From assembly GCA_014825775.1 (NCBI GenBank), contig MVAQ01000271.1, positions 1 to 25,784 on the forward strand: DNA of 25,784 nucleotides. Reading direction: 5' to 3'. A program made the translations under genes and the position numbers. Positions 11,101 through 22,035 of the stretch are shown piece by piece. Numbering within the stretch: the first letter of the stretch is position 1; every line of letters starts with the position of its first letter. This DNA comes from Krasilnikovozyma curviuscula. Its lineage: Eukaryota; Basidiomycota; Tremellomycetes; Cystofilobasidiales; Mrakiaceae. Below the pieces are notes generated by a model, which made no database searches, had not been told where the DNA came from, and worked only from the letters and a program-made list of their open reading frames with translations.

Positions 11101-11843
11101 GGATAGAGCTCTTCCTCGACTTCGTTCGTGACGGAATTCCTCCTGGTCCAGACGGACCAACTCGTTTGGATCTAGACTTCATCTTGCCAGCAGGAGGCGT
11201 GGAACGAAAAGCAGTCCTCAAGGAAGTCGATGCAGTTGCGACATATCACTACAAACTCAAGGTCGCTCATGAAGGTAGAACAAGGAGGAAGTTCCTTAAA
11301 GGGGGTCAAGATGCCGAGGACCAAGAACAAGAACAAGCTCTTGTTGACGGCATCGTGGCTGGGTTCAGCTTTGGTGACACGCTGGGTGGTGATGCTCAAG
11401 AGATCGCTGAACAGGAATCTGATGAGGAGGATGATGAGGTTGAATACGAAGAGTTTGAAACACCAGAAGGAAGTGAATCAGGATCTATTCGCTCCAAACA
11501 AAGTTCGAGCAACGCACAAACTGGCGTCCCCAAACATGTTTCAAGACAAGTATCTTCGGTCGGTGGATCTGCAGTTGATGAATCGGGAAAACCAACTGTG
11601 ATCGAGAAGTACGATTCAGCCGGTGAAAGGAGAAGGAAGAGAATGAAGAAGGTGGCAATTGAGCCTCCCGTGCTGGTAGCGCTGCCTAGGCTCTTGCCTC
11701 TTTACGTTGAGATGGTCAGTAATTGACCAACCTACTTCTGGGCTCTTTACGTCATTCTTTTTGTACTGACAGTTGTATTCCCTTAGGTGCGACCGCTGTT
11801 GATAGTATCTCGAGTCGACCAGCCTCCCGTGCCTTCTCGTTGA
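8143..11843 (+). CDS. PXB-PX-DUF3818 phosphoinositide-binding protein (yeast Ypr097w/Lec1 type)
   Basis: This family joins an N-terminal PX-associated domain (PXB), a PX domain that binds phosphoinositides, and a C-terminal DUF3818 helical region. The yeast member YPR097W has been tied to membrane lipid balance; the role here is inferred from architecture. Proposed exons are 8143-9063, 9129-9215, 9279-9937, 10003-10203, 10265-10679, 10750-10900, 10969-11714 and 11787-11843, giving 1078 residues with all phases consistent. A Ser/Pro-rich start is followed by PXB at about 100-290 (LRAHYLKKYLTNHQFMDEL, LPFLRFMFRQFV). The PX core follows at about 300-470, with the WRRYGDF signature near residue 325. 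A roughly 90-residue Ser/Pro/Thr insertion separates the PX PPPKD loop from the LRSWLRGLLL helices. DUF3818 follows (LAAAIFQTFVAAD, FVLKGILKVSNP). An acidic stretch (ESDEEDDEVEYEEFE) lies near the C-terminus. No membrane segment is evident. Confidence 0.87.
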
Positions 11844-12308
11844 TCCTCTTTATGAGCTTCTCCCTTTGATTCCACTTCCCATGCTTACGCAATGATGACC
11901 TCTTTAATTGAATGTATCAAATGAACAGACTTTGCGATAGTGAGAATGACTCTTGGGCATTGGGTTTGGACCGTGCTCCGAACAGCATCATAGCGCAAGA
12001 AAGCCCAACCTTGCAAGTTGTTGTGAAATTTGTTAGAAAAAAAAGCAGATACAAATGTGAGTCCTCTGAAGGCAAAGACATATTTTGAGAAAAGCGAACT
12101 GCAATAACGTTGTGAAGTCTCGATTACTAGATGGGACTTCACGGTTTGAAAGGTATAATCTAAATTAAATAATCTTTAACTGCACCTCGTGAGTCACCTC
12201 GTAACTCGAAGAATGGAAAAAAAAAACTTGATTCGACAGATTATTCGGTAACTTTGTTGTTAAGAGATTTTCCAGTAGTTTGGTAGGAAATGGATCTGTT
12301 TCTTAATT
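11844..12308. other. Convergent intergenic region
   Basis: This 465-bp AT-rich stretch lies between two stop codons that face each other (PX-domain gene and SYP1-like gene). It contains short A and T runs near 12035 and 12220-12260 suited to 3' end formation. I saw no supported gene or RNA. Confidence 0.5.
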
Positions 12309-15300
12309 TTAATCCACCATGAACTTTCCGCTCTGGGACGTCTTGAAGATCTCCATCTCCAATGTCTCCGCACTTTCATCCGTCGTCTGCAAAGACAACC
12401 CCAGGTTACTGGTGATTCCGCCTTCCAATCTCCATTTCACGTGAATTGTCTTTGGAACCGTCTTCTCTGATACTCCCATACGAGCTGCAATCTTTCCGAC
12501 GCTCTCAACAGTCGATAGAGGAGCTGGGTAGGTCATTATTGATGTTGATGGGTTCCAGTTGCCAGGAAGAGGTTTGGATTGAGGGGTGCTGATGGATGAG
12601 GATGAAATAGGAACCTGGAATGCCAGGCTATCGAATTCCAGTGAGGGAGATGCAATGCACATCTTGGAGTTCTTATTGAGGGAGTAGTTGATGAGAATCT
12701 TGGTTTCTGTGTCATCACACTTCCAAGCTGGCTTGACCACTATCGGAAGGAAGTCACTCTCTTGACCCGGTGGAATGAAGAGTTGATACTTGAATAACAC
12801 GACATGGTTTCCAGCAGCATTTCCACCTTGTTCAATGAACGCTTTTACCTTGGCGACGTCGATGCTGTATTCACCTTCGCCTGAGTTTGCGACGACGTAT
12901 GTTGGGTTCGGTGCGATCTTTTCTAACTCTTGGAATGAATCCAACTTGATTTTAAGAATGTTAGAAGGGAGCGGAGGTAAAGTTGCTGGGAATGTGAAGG
13001 CAATCTCTCCAGAGACGACAACTCGTGAGACCTCGCCCTGCCGTGACATCACATTGACAGTTTCCGTGATGGCAGATCTCAAACCAGTACCAGTACCAGA
13101 GGCAGGACCATCAAATGGGTTGATGGAAGAGATGGCAGATGGGGTGGCAGATAGCTGAGAGATGGATGAATCTTGTCTTCTAGCTGACATACTGAGGTCG
13201 GAGACGGCGGAGTGGGGGAACGAACCGGAAGTTGGACTAACACCGTTGCTGGATGGACCAAGAGTTCCTCCGAGGAAAGACGATGCACCTGATACGCTTC
13301 TAATTGGCATTCCCATCTCATCGACCCCAGGGACGTTGGGAATTCCAAATGTGGTTTGTCTGACTTCTCTTCTTCCTCTGGCAACGGTACCTCTTCTTGT
13401 AGGGGTGTTGTTGGCTGAGAAGAGACCCGGTGGTTTGGACAAGAGTGTTGATTGGACTTTTGCCAACGCAGCTTGTTGATCTGCTTCTGACTCTTGGATC
13501 GGAGTTGAAAGAACGGTCATGTTCTTCGACTGAGCGTCTGCAACTGGAACTTGACCGCCGAGGGGAAGGCTCGAAAGTGGTGCATTATCATCATCATCAT
13601 CCATCAGGTTGGCTGCTGGTGTAGCTGATTCCCAGGGTGCGTTTGCATGATCTGGCGGTGGAACTGAGAAACCTTCGGAATCGACATTGGAAGAAGATCT
13701 AACAGCACCGTTGGTCGAGGTTCCGTAGTTGGCTGCAACCATTGCTGAAGGTGTAGGTTGAACATTGCCATAAGTACCACGAGTGGCTGGTTCAGGACCG
13801 TCTTCGTCGCCCAGCATGCCAAAACTGGAGCTCGAGTGCGGAGCTGGAGGTCTTCCGTTGTTTCCGGATCGGGTAGATCCACCAGTAGCGGTGGAACCAG
13901 CTCTGTCTCTATTCTTATTTCGACCAAACACTGACTTCAAGCCGGTGGTCAATCCAGCACCACCAGCTGAGGAAGTTGTTGGTAGCCCAAAGTCGTTGTT
14001 GGTGTTTCTTCGGATGGCTACACGAGAGTGAGAGACAGTATTTCAATGCTGTAGACTTTAACAATTTGAGAGCAATGCTATGACTCACACGGCGAGCGGA
14101 CGTTAATAGAAGGAGCGTCCTGACTGGTCATGGTGTTAGTTCGTACAGGGTCAGATCGCGAAGCAGTACCAGTTCCGTTACTGAGCGAAGTAGCAGTTGC
14201 ACCACCTGGAACACCGCCAGTTCCTTTTCTGATGATGAAGTCCTCCACTTCAGCCATGGTATCCCAAGAGATCATGTTTCCGATGGCCTGCTCAGCTGAC
14301 TCGACAATTTTACCGGCCGCATCAGATCGGATCGTTTCGTATTTGACAACGAGTTCTTTGAGTGACTCAAGCCGGCCGACATCTGCTGCTTGGTAGGAGT
14401 TGAAAATGGCAGGAGCTAAAAGAAAAAACCCAATGAATACAGTCAGCGTCTGTGCGGCGCTATGATGACCGTCCGCAAGCGAGAAGAAAACACACCTTCG
14501 ATCGCCCAAGATGTCTCAGCTTCGTCCAGGTCTTGCCTAGACTCGCTGAGCTCCTGAATATTTTTAGCTTTCTTTGATGACCCGGCTTTCTTCTCGGCCT
14601 GCATGTCCAAAACGGAAACACAATCAGTCGGAGGGTAGCACCAAAGGAGAAACAGCGAGCTTTCATCCAATCCTCACCTTTGACAGCTTGGAATAGGCAC
14701 TCTCTAACGTCTTCATGTTCTTCTCCAGACTGCTGTCCATGATGTTCAATCTGGCCCATTCACCCTTTTGGGACATCTTGCGGACTCCTAATTCGATGTC
14801 GTCCGTCATTTTCTTGGAGAGAGACGAGTGAACTTGAGCCGTCTAAGAGGGAACTCGATCAGCAGATTTCTGTAATAAGCATTACAAGGTGGAAAACACA
14901 CTTCAGTCAGTTCGTTCAGAAGGAAATGCCATGAGGGAGCAAATCCGCCTAGAACGTCTGCTCCCAAACTGAGATTAGTCTATAAAAGGGGACAACACAA
15001 CCAGACACATCGGTAGTCAGTTGCTACCCCACAAACAAGGCACGGTAGGTAAAGAACGCACCTTCTTCCCAATCTTCTGGAGACCCGCTACATAGGCGGC
15101 TTCAACCAGGGCTCGCTCCCTAAAGTAATCAGCTACAGCCTCGTTCAATACAGCAGCGTTCCTCAGTCTTGTCTGAACAGCAGCATGGGAAGCCCTGGGA
15201 TTAGGACCGTTCTACACCATGCCAGCATAATCGAACAGCGACAAGAGACGTCCGGAAACGGTGCCCAGAAAAGGATGACGATCAGCATGATTCCTCTCGT

Positions 15301-15395
15301 CTGAATGGCATCGAACCAACAGAAAATGTGGGACATACCACGAATGCTTTGGCATAGGCATCTTTGGGGAGGCCTGCCCCCTCTGCAGCTGACAT
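12309..15395 (-). CDS. SYP1: Endocytic adaptor Syp1/FCHo: F-BAR plus muniscin mu-homology domain
   Basis: FCHo/Syp1 proteins arrive early at clathrin-coated pits, bend membrane through the F-BAR dimer and recruit cargo, Eps15/Ede1 and AP-2 through the mu-homology domain. Proposed exons on the minus strand are 15395-15339, 15211-15062, 14979-14902, 14842-14678, 14598-14496, 14415-14089 and 14017-12309, giving 862 residues, close to Syp1 length. The F-BAR covers about residues 15-260: LNEAVADYFRERALVEAAY and LQKIGKK early, then NELTETAQVHSSLSKKM, and LVVKYETIRSD late. Residues 290-625 are Ser/Thr/Pro-rich linker. The muniscin domain runs from about 625 (VVSGEIAFTFP) to the end (VKWRLEGGITSNLGLSL), all within the single large last exon. 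The start is chosen because MSAAEGAGLPKDAYAKAFV joins in phase to the F-BAR. It lies downstream of the RAMP4 gene on the same strand. Confidence 0.9.
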
Positions 15396-15870
15396 TGATT
15401 TTCAACTTTCTGGATTTTCGACAAACGTTGTCGGGAGAAACCTCGAAAAGGAGATGTTGAGCCACAAGTGGCATGGGTCGCAGGCAATACAGATTTGGGC
15501 AGCTGAACTCTCCGTAGAAGATCGCTATAAGGTCGAAATCATTCTTAGATGGTACAAATATAACAGGGCATGGTTTTTTGTGGTGGGGGTATGGTTGAGG
15601 TATAATCACACAACCCTCGCTACGACTCCGATCCTTCGAGCTACATGGCAGTCCCATTGACCAATTAGGAACCTTCCTTGTAACCTATTTGTACAAACAA
15701 GAGGTTGAGGAGGAAAGGACGTAGGGGTTAATGCCCAAATGGAGAAAAGCCGGGATGAAGTGCGATGCGCTGGCTGAAAGAAGATCAGTATTTCCGAACC
15801 TCGACGAGAGCAAACGATACGAATCTCACCTTGGAGCTCCAAATGGTAATGAAGACATATTCGCGAGCAA
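15396..15870 (-). promoter_or_regulatory. RAMP4 3' region and SYP1 promoter
   Basis: These 475 bp lie between the RAMP4/Ysy6 stop (15871) and the SYP1 start (15395), both on the minus strand. I found no supported gene; the plus-strand frames lack family features. It presumably holds the SYP1 promoter and leader and the RAMP4 3' UTR. Confidence 0.45.
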
Positions 15871-16206
15871 TTACACAAAAATCCTGAATAGCTCAAAGAA
15901 CACTGAAAATGGAAACATGTAGGCGAGCGGTTCGTCATACGGCATGCCAGCGGAGACAGGACTTACCACCTGCGACGAGTAAAATCAGAATAGCTGTAGC
16001 AGCATACTGGATGTTTTTGTTGGTCTTTGCTTTCGCCTTGACAGCTTTCACCTTGGTCTTAGCGGGACTCTGGCCAACTTTAGCAGAGTTCCTGGCATTT
16101 TTCGTAGTGATGTCTCTCTGCGAGCCAGGCTGGTAACAAGAAGATCAAATGGGGACATTGTTAGATCTCCTTGTGACAGGAGCTCCGGAGTGCATGTGCT
16201 TACCAT
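15871..16206 (-). CDS. YSY6: RAMP4/SERP1/Ysy6, small tail-anchored ER translocon-associated protein
   Basis: RAMP4 (SERP1, yeast Ysy6) is a tiny tail-anchored protein that associates with the Sec61 translocon and is linked to ER stress. Proposed exons on the minus strand are 16206-16204, 16129-15967 and 15902-15871, giving 65 residues, the usual family length. The conserved start DITTKNARNSAKVGQ is present, followed by a Lys/Ala-rich cytosolic stretch and one hydrophobic segment at about residues 42-59 (YAATAILILLVAG), then a short tail ending FFELFRIFV. The first coding exon is only the ATG, directly followed by a GTAAGC donor; the acceptor is TTACCAG at 16130. The start is supported because no in-frame ATG lies in exon 2 and the join restores the family N-terminus. 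A longer plus-strand frame here is only its antisense shadow. Confidence 0.85.
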
Positions 16207-18322
16207 CGTGAGTACAGGTCTACCGAAGAGTGGCAGTCGGGGTGATGTTGGCGTGAGCTGGAAAAAGTTATCTTATCTCGGTGGACATCTTGATTTTCTT
16301 TTAAAGAAAGAAGCTGATAGCAGTAAGGCAGAAGGAGTTTCTTGAAGGTTCCGAGCGTAGCAAGTAAGAACCCAACTCCTGTCGTTGCGATTTGGACGTT
16401 TCAAGAGTCCGCGCGTTGTTTTTTGTACTGAGCTTGAACAGGGGGGCGGTGAGAAGTAGACAAAAAGGAAGACACCAGTCTTCCGTCTCATGTTTAACAA
16501 GCACCGAACTAAACCGTGTTCGTTATGCTCTTCTGGTACATTTCACTGATTGTGCCCAGTACGTCCTACCGTCTAACGACATCTCTCACCTGAAATTATA
16601 TTTGAAGTCATCATTTCCAGATTGGCCGAGCAGGTCTGTAAATCTCCCCACAGCCATTCATTTTGCTGGTCATGTTCAAGAGATTTGTAGCACTTCTCTT
16701 TCGTCTCCCTTGAAACAGAGTCTTTCGATCACATTCACCCAACCTGTCGCTTCCAGCGTCATCCAGGTACAACATGCGCCAGTGTCTTGGAATCAACAAT
16801 CAATGTTGATGAACGACGATAAGTTCGGCAGCTAACTAGGACTCACAGTGGCAAGGGGGAAGTGTTGAGTAAAATAAAGAACTACAGATCAGCTATTGCG
16901 CAAAGTGGTCACGACCGCGATGACAATCATCAGACGCGAATCATTGAGCGAGACAAGAGTGGTACACAGACTTTGATAGCCTAGCAGGGCGGTTCTCACG
17001 CGGAGATCAATCTGTGGTTTTTCTAACCATGGGCAGATACTGGTTTTTTTTTCTCTGTTTGTCATCACTCATTAGCAAAGTATGACACTGTCCATACTTG
17101 TCTCTGCACTCCACTCACGGACCAAGTCCCATGAAATACCCCAGCCCAGCTAGCTCTGGGAGAAAACTGCATGCACAACTGGTGGACATCCCGACAACTC
17201 ATGGTGTGCTTTTTTCTCAGGTACCGCGGGCTGACAATCTCGCCTCATGTTGGATCGCATCAGTGCAGGTTCTGGGCATCGGTGTCAGATGTTGAACAAG
17301 AGTTCGAGGGTCACAATGTATTGCTCAACCGGTACTGCAGGATGCAGTTCTGGTTTCTAATGCGACAGATGTGATTGGCGAGTCCATCCGGTCCCAGTTA
17401 TCTCGGACGGTGAGTCGCCGACGCCAACCTAACACGCGAGTATTCATCGCTTCAAAGGGCACACTAGACTGTGAGTTCTATCACTGATACTGAAGCGGTG
17501 CCGCCCTGATCCTCTTCGCAACACCAACCTAGACCATCGATTTTCCCACCTATGCGTTTGCAACGTGGCTAATCTTTCATCCAGATCCGACTAAATCAAC
17601 CGCAAATGCCACTGGTACTCCAGCTCTAACAGTCACGGTGATCCCTGAGATGAAAGGTGTGGATACAAACACTACCGCCAAGCCAATGCGACAACGACTG
17701 TTGCCTCTGCTTTCATCAGCCCCTTGCAGACTGCTAACGTTCCATCACTGTCCAACACCTCTTTGCATGCTGGAGAAAATCCACCAGAACTCTAACTCAG
17801 GTCGCGGTGGCTACAGAAATCGTTTTTATTTTGAGTTAGAGTCACTGCTTTGAACGAAACAGAATCGCCGAACGCAAAGTCTTGCGCTTCTTCTAAACAG
17901 ATGATAACGCGAGTAGCAAGGCTTCATAGAACTCACTTGTTACAAGTTCCTTCCAAACTATGTAGATGGGACGCAGAGCTTACTCGGGTGCGCAGGTCGC
18001 GGCATCAAGTCTAATAGCAACTCCACCGCAACCATAACAAGCTTAAAATTTCTGGTTTCGTGTTTGAAGAGACAAAAGGCGTCAACAGCAGCTCTATAAC
18101 TCCCTCTAAACCAAGAGGTGGTTTCTCTCAACTGGGCCTGATCAGCAACAAATAACACATACCCCCCTCTTTAAGCGGCCCCACCAGTTTGATTCCTCTC
18201 AGCACCGTCCATGTATTGCTTGGTCTTGGTATAGAGCTCGAATATATCACCTGTACTCTACTCAATCTATATATAAGGCACTCCAGCTTGGATCTTGGAT
18301 CAGTCAGCTCCCTGTAGGCAGG
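16207..18322. other. 2.1-kb stretch without a convincing gene; possible decayed coding remnants
   Basis: This is the longest stretch without a supported gene in the window. The plus-strand frame at 16392-16835 has no ATG before its last few codons. Between about 17310 and 17800 there are fragments that resemble Ser/Thr-rich protein separated by intron-like signals. These include VLVSNATDVIGES before a GTGAGT near 17410, and STANATGTPALTVTVIPEM near 17595-17650. The latter continues best (NATTTVASAFISPLQTA) only after a one-base frame change near 17685. This is consistent with an eroded secreted or cell-surface protein gene, but it is weak. The rest should contain the RAMP4 and hydrolase promoters. 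Confidence 0.3.
18268..18277 (+). promoter_or_regulatory. Likely TATA box of the hydrolase gene
   Basis: TATATATAAG lies about 45-55 nt before the hydrolase ATG at 18323, with a plausible short leader between. It is the clearest TATA-like element in the window. Its use is inferred from position alone. Confidence 0.4.
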
Positions 18323-21231
18323 ATGCTCCTCTTCAGGCCGTTCAGCGGTGCCGCACCCTCTGGTACTCCCCCCAATCCTTCAACGCCTACCTCAGAATCA
18401 GAAACCGAACCCAAACTCAAGCAGCCTAAACCACTCACTGCCATGCTGCCCCATTTTGACACCAAGGAGAACACACCTACCCCTCCTCCCCCGGGAAGCA
18501 GAGTTGACTCGGCTTTAGCTCAAAGGCAAGGCAAATCACTGTGGGAGTGGAGCATTAAGGATCTGTGGAAGTTTGGCTGGTTTGTCGGTGGTAAAGGTCA
18601 GCTCAACTAGACACTTCTAACAGTTGTTCGGTATGTCATGCGAGAGGCTGACTGTTCCTCTTCCCTCTCGCCTGAACAGCTTCCCACTTGACCTCGGAGA
18701 TCTACACTCATACTCTAGGCACTGGACCGCGAAAACCCTCTTGGGGACTAGAAATGACTCTTATAACAAGTTTTATGAGGGATGTTGGGAAAGCTAGCGA
18801 CCTCGCCAACATCGTAAGAAACCGGGTACTTAAGCGCTAGCCATCCCGAGCTGACCCCTTGCACCCTACACAGGACTTGATTCGATCTTTATTATCGCTA
18901 TCGTCACTTTTACCACTTCCACCTTCAGCCATTGTAACGCCCCTCTCATTTCCAATCCGACGTCGAAACCTACGCGGAATCTTGAGCGACTTCGATGCTC
19001 ACGAGTTTGACCCGGATAAGGAAGGTGCCCCAGATCAGAAGGTCAAAAGGCCAAGAGAACTCTCTGCCGAATGGATTGTTGAGCGAAATGTTTGGAGAAG
19101 GAGAGAGAAGGAGTAGAAGAAGCAAAAGGAGAGGGAAAGGTTGAAGGCGATGGGCTTGGAACCGGAAGAGGACAAGGATCAGAAGGGAAAGTCCAAATCT
19201 CCACCCAGCGACAGGATCGTGTTATACCTTCATGGAGGTCAGTACCTTTCCCTTTTCCAACTGTTAACATGGATTGATCAACGGCTTTTGACACTTTTCC
19301 ATTCTGTTGGTTTCAGGCGCATATTATGTGTTTTCCGCTGCTTCTCATAGACTCATCACGATCGAGGTCTCCAAAGCTTGTGATGCTCGTGTGCTTGCAA
19401 TCAATTACAGACTTGCTCCTGAAACTCGATTTCCAGGTCCTCTTCACGATGCTGTCAGTGGATATTTGAGGTTCGTGCGCTTCCTTGTTGATATCCGTCA
19501 CAACAAAATGGGAAGCTGACGTTGTTATCTGTAACACACCAGGCTGATTGAGGATCTTGAGATCCCTCCTGAAAACATATTGGTTGCTGGTGACTCTGCG
19601 GGGGGCGGTCTCAGCCTAGCGTTGTTGATGTATCTGAGGGACAACAGTGAGTCATTCTCCTGTCATTGACAAATCAGCAAACTGCGATTGACATATGTCT
19701 TGATCTCAGATTATCCTCTCCCATCAGGTGCTATTTTGATGAGCCCCTGGGTTGACTTGACAATGAGCTGTGACTCTTGGGACTCGAATGCTGCCTTCGA
19801 TATCGTTCCACGACCTGAGCCAGGAGATCATTTGAATCCTGGTACGGCCAATTCCTTTTATTTTCACCCTTGGATTGAGACTGATTTAGTATTGGCCACA
19901 TAGTTTTTTGCTATTTGGGAGAAGAAGGAGTAAAGAGATATTTGACTCATCCCTAGTGAGTGTTCCCTTCTCTTAACATGACTTCACCGAACTACTCTCA
20001 TCGCTGAACTTCTCTACAGTGCTTCGCCTCTGTTTGGTAATTTCCAAGGACTTCCGCCACTCCTGATTCAGTATGGAGAAGCGGAGGTGCTTAGGGACGA
20101 GATCACTTTGCTCTGTCACAAAGCTAGTCTAGGGGGTGTCACCGTTCTACCGGAAATGTTTGAAGATCAAATCCATGTCTTTCAAACCTTTCCCTTCTTG
20201 GAGGCGTAGGTGTCGTTCAATAACACTCCGAGGTCTCTTTCTCATGACATTGCTTTTTTTCTCTCTCTAGAACCGAGATTGCTTTCAGGCAACAACGCAA
20301 TTTTGTCAGACATGTAGTCTCACAACACGTCACTCCTCAGTCTCTCAGTAAAGCGGAAACAGCTCTTGCCAGCGAGCTTGAATCTGCTGCCACCAAGATT
20401 GTCCGAAGCGATGGAGAAGAAGTCAGCATGGAGGACGCAGACAAGGAGATGAAAGACTCTCCCAGTGACAAAGAGACTGATGACAGTGTCGAAGAGGACG
20501 TCAAAAGGGAAAACGCCAGCGAGGTTTTGGAAACGCCTTCCGCCAGTCTCGGAGAAACTTGGGTTGACAAAGCTCCAGCGTCTCAAGATCTTTTACCTCC
20601 CATCGAGGACGCTTCCTTAAATGATTCCCAACCTTTGGACCACACTACTCCGCGTGTGAAGACTTCAAGCCTCCCAGAAAATTCGACTGAAGCACCATCA
20701 GCAACCATAGTCGCATCCCCAGAAAAGGCAATTTATTCCCGACCTGGTCGCATCGATATGCCACCATCCACACCTCCTCGTATGCACCGGACTAGCTCCT
20801 CTTCGATGGTGTCTCCTCGTCGCGGAATCAGACCATCGGTATTATCCATGACATCTCCATCAAGCACATCTTTCCACAGCATAGGTTCTTCATCGCCCAC
20901 AGCCTCAACATCAACTTCGTCATCTCAGCAATACCCCTTTCCAAGTGGACCCGCCAGTCCCCACACGTCATCACCACAACGTATCCCACTTCGTCGCCAG
21001 CCATCCAACATCACCGTCGTCAGCGATCGGGCACCTCAAAAACCAGCGACCAGAAAACGATCTCAAAGTCATCCAGATATCGTGGAGCTTGTCCAAAGCT
21101 ACAGCTCCATTGGTCCAGTCGTTCGGACACGTCATTACAGTTCCAAGCCAGCTGCAGACGAAATGTATCCAACTTCATGCGACACTTCGTCCGACGACAG
21201 TCACAGGGAAGAGCACGTTGTAAATGCGTAA
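18323..21231 (+). CDS. HSL-type alpha/beta hydrolase with Ser-rich tail, interrupted by an in-frame TAG
   Basis: The protein resembles the hormone-sensitive-lipase family of esterases/deacetylases. Proposed exons are 18323-18590, 18680-18813, 18874-19237, 19317-19470, 19543-19646, 19710-19841, 19904-19955, 20020-20205 and 20271-21231; all nine join in phase (784 codons before the final stop). Catalytic motifs: YLHGGAYY (oxyanion-hole HGG at 254-256), NYRLAPE, GDSAGGGL (likely nucleophile Ser325), then SPWVDL, and a probable catalytic His in QIHVFQ. About 320 residues after the hydrolase fold are Ser/Pro/Glu-rich and probably disordered. Codon 215 (19114-19116) is TAG. It sits in a continuous charged stretch (WRRREKE before, KKQKERERLKAM after) upstream of every catalytic residue, so ordinary translation gives only about 214 inactive residues. 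It may be a recent nonsense allele, a sequence error, or lie in an intron I cannot confirm. Confidence 0.78.
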
Positions 21232-21350
21232 CTCTTTTGGGAATTTCTCTATCTATATCCTTCCAAATGATACCCTATGATACACGTGTATGTATATGTA
21301 AGAACAACCTTTTGATACTATCTATGATTCAAGCGTCATTCGATTCATTG

Positions 21351-21431
21351 CACCTCCCGCCAAATGTGCGGTACGAGCCTTCTTCCACTCCGCTGGCGTA
21401 CATGATCGACGATAAAAGTGGAACACAGAGG
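21351..21431 (+). pseudogene. Decayed fragment of RPB7 exon 6
   Basis: This 81-bp stretch reads HLPPNVRYEPSSTPLAYMIDD on the plus strand and matches the start of exon 6 of the intact RPB7 gene at 23038-22958 on the minus strand ([21 protein letters not shown]). By eye 64 of 81 bases and 15 of 27 residues agree without gaps. The splice acceptor AG that precedes the real exon is TG here, and the frame ends in TAA at 21435, just before the left inverted-repeat arm at 21440. The rest of RPB7 is missing on this side. It is therefore a relic of an inverted duplication, not a working gene. Confidence 0.8.
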
Positions 21432-21439
21432 ATGTAACC

Positions 21440-21642
21440 GTTGGGTGAATGTTGTTGTTGGGGTCGTCAATGGGCGCTGGGAAGGCAGGTGAAGAAAGAT
21501 GAGGGAGCTGTGTAAGGCTTACTTCCTGGCCATGCCTGAGGAAATAATGGTTAACCATGGTTTCATAGTATAGCGGTTAGTACGTTCGGTTTTGATATTA
21601 GCAAAAGTCCGAACAACCCGGGTTCGAATCCCAGTGAGACCT
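21440..21642 (+). repeat. Left arm of a 203-bp perfect inverted repeat (tRNA-Gln unit)
   Basis: This arm is the exact reverse complement of 22434-22636 over its full 203 bases, with no mismatch or gap by eye. It comprises about 119 bp of flanking DNA, including the palindrome GGTTAACC at the 5' edge of the tRNA, plus the complete tRNA gene. Identity stops sharply at both ends: at the last base of the tRNA inside, and next to the RPB7 fragment outside. Confidence 0.95.
21559..21642 (+). tRNA. tRNA-Gln(UUG) with a 12-nt intron, copy 1
   Basis: The 84-nt gene folds as a tRNA. The acceptor stem pairs GGTTTCA with TGAGACC (one G-T), followed by discriminator T. The D arm is GTA...TAC, and the anticodon stem is TTCGG/CCGAA. 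The anticodon TTG is at 21592-21594, and the T loop is TTCGAAT. It closely resembles fungal tRNA-Gln(UUG). The 12-nt intron is 21596-21607, one base after the anticodon; its CAAAA can pair with the TTTTG of the anticodon loop, as expected for splicing. The T stem (CCGGG/CCCAG) has one C-A mismatch. A-box and B-box (GGTTCGAATCC) promoter elements are present. Confidence 0.93.
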
Positions 21643-21646
21643 TCAA

Positions 21647-21654
21647 TTTTTTTT
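21647..21654 (+). terminator. RNA polymerase III terminator of tRNA copy 1
   Basis: A run of eight T residues begins four bases after the last base of the tRNA. It lies outside the duplicated arm, so each copy has its own terminator. Confidence 0.75.
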
Positions 21655-22035
21655 GTTTTGCTCATATCTCATATGTTTTGATCACGCACAGAGGGTCTAA
21701 AGTTGCTTCTGGTGTGTTGCTTGGTTAATTTCGATGTTTTCCCGAGTCCAATTAAGTCTACCTAGCTATCTCTTTTCGTGGACTACATCGGTCGTCACAG
21801 GGAGGGCAATATATACAATTCTTAAACTTGTTCTCAGCGAACGCCTTCAAGCAATACCGTTCACTTATTGCAACGGCAGAGTGATGGGAGCATGTCTCAT
21901 GGGATGGTCTTCAAATTAAAGAAGAGTGGGGTTGTCAGTTCTAATGATGCGTTGGATTGGCGTTTACGAGGCGAGCAGCGTCACTAGAGCGACGCTCACA
22001 ATGATCCGGGTATCCCATTCACGTCTGGAAGGAAT

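Noticed and set aside
15909..16136. Plus-strand frame with a hydrophobic, membrane-like segment
   Set aside because: It is the antisense shadow of RAMP4/Ysy6; the minus strand reads as a known family with correct splice sites.
16392..16835. 444-bp plus-strand open frame
   Set aside because: It starts on TTG, has no ATG until its last few codons, no splice partners and no family resemblance.
21322..21558. Minus-strand frame across the left repeat arm
   Set aside because: It runs antisense through the RPB7 relic and the tRNA flank; the plus-strand similarity to RPB7 and the tRNA explain the sequence better.
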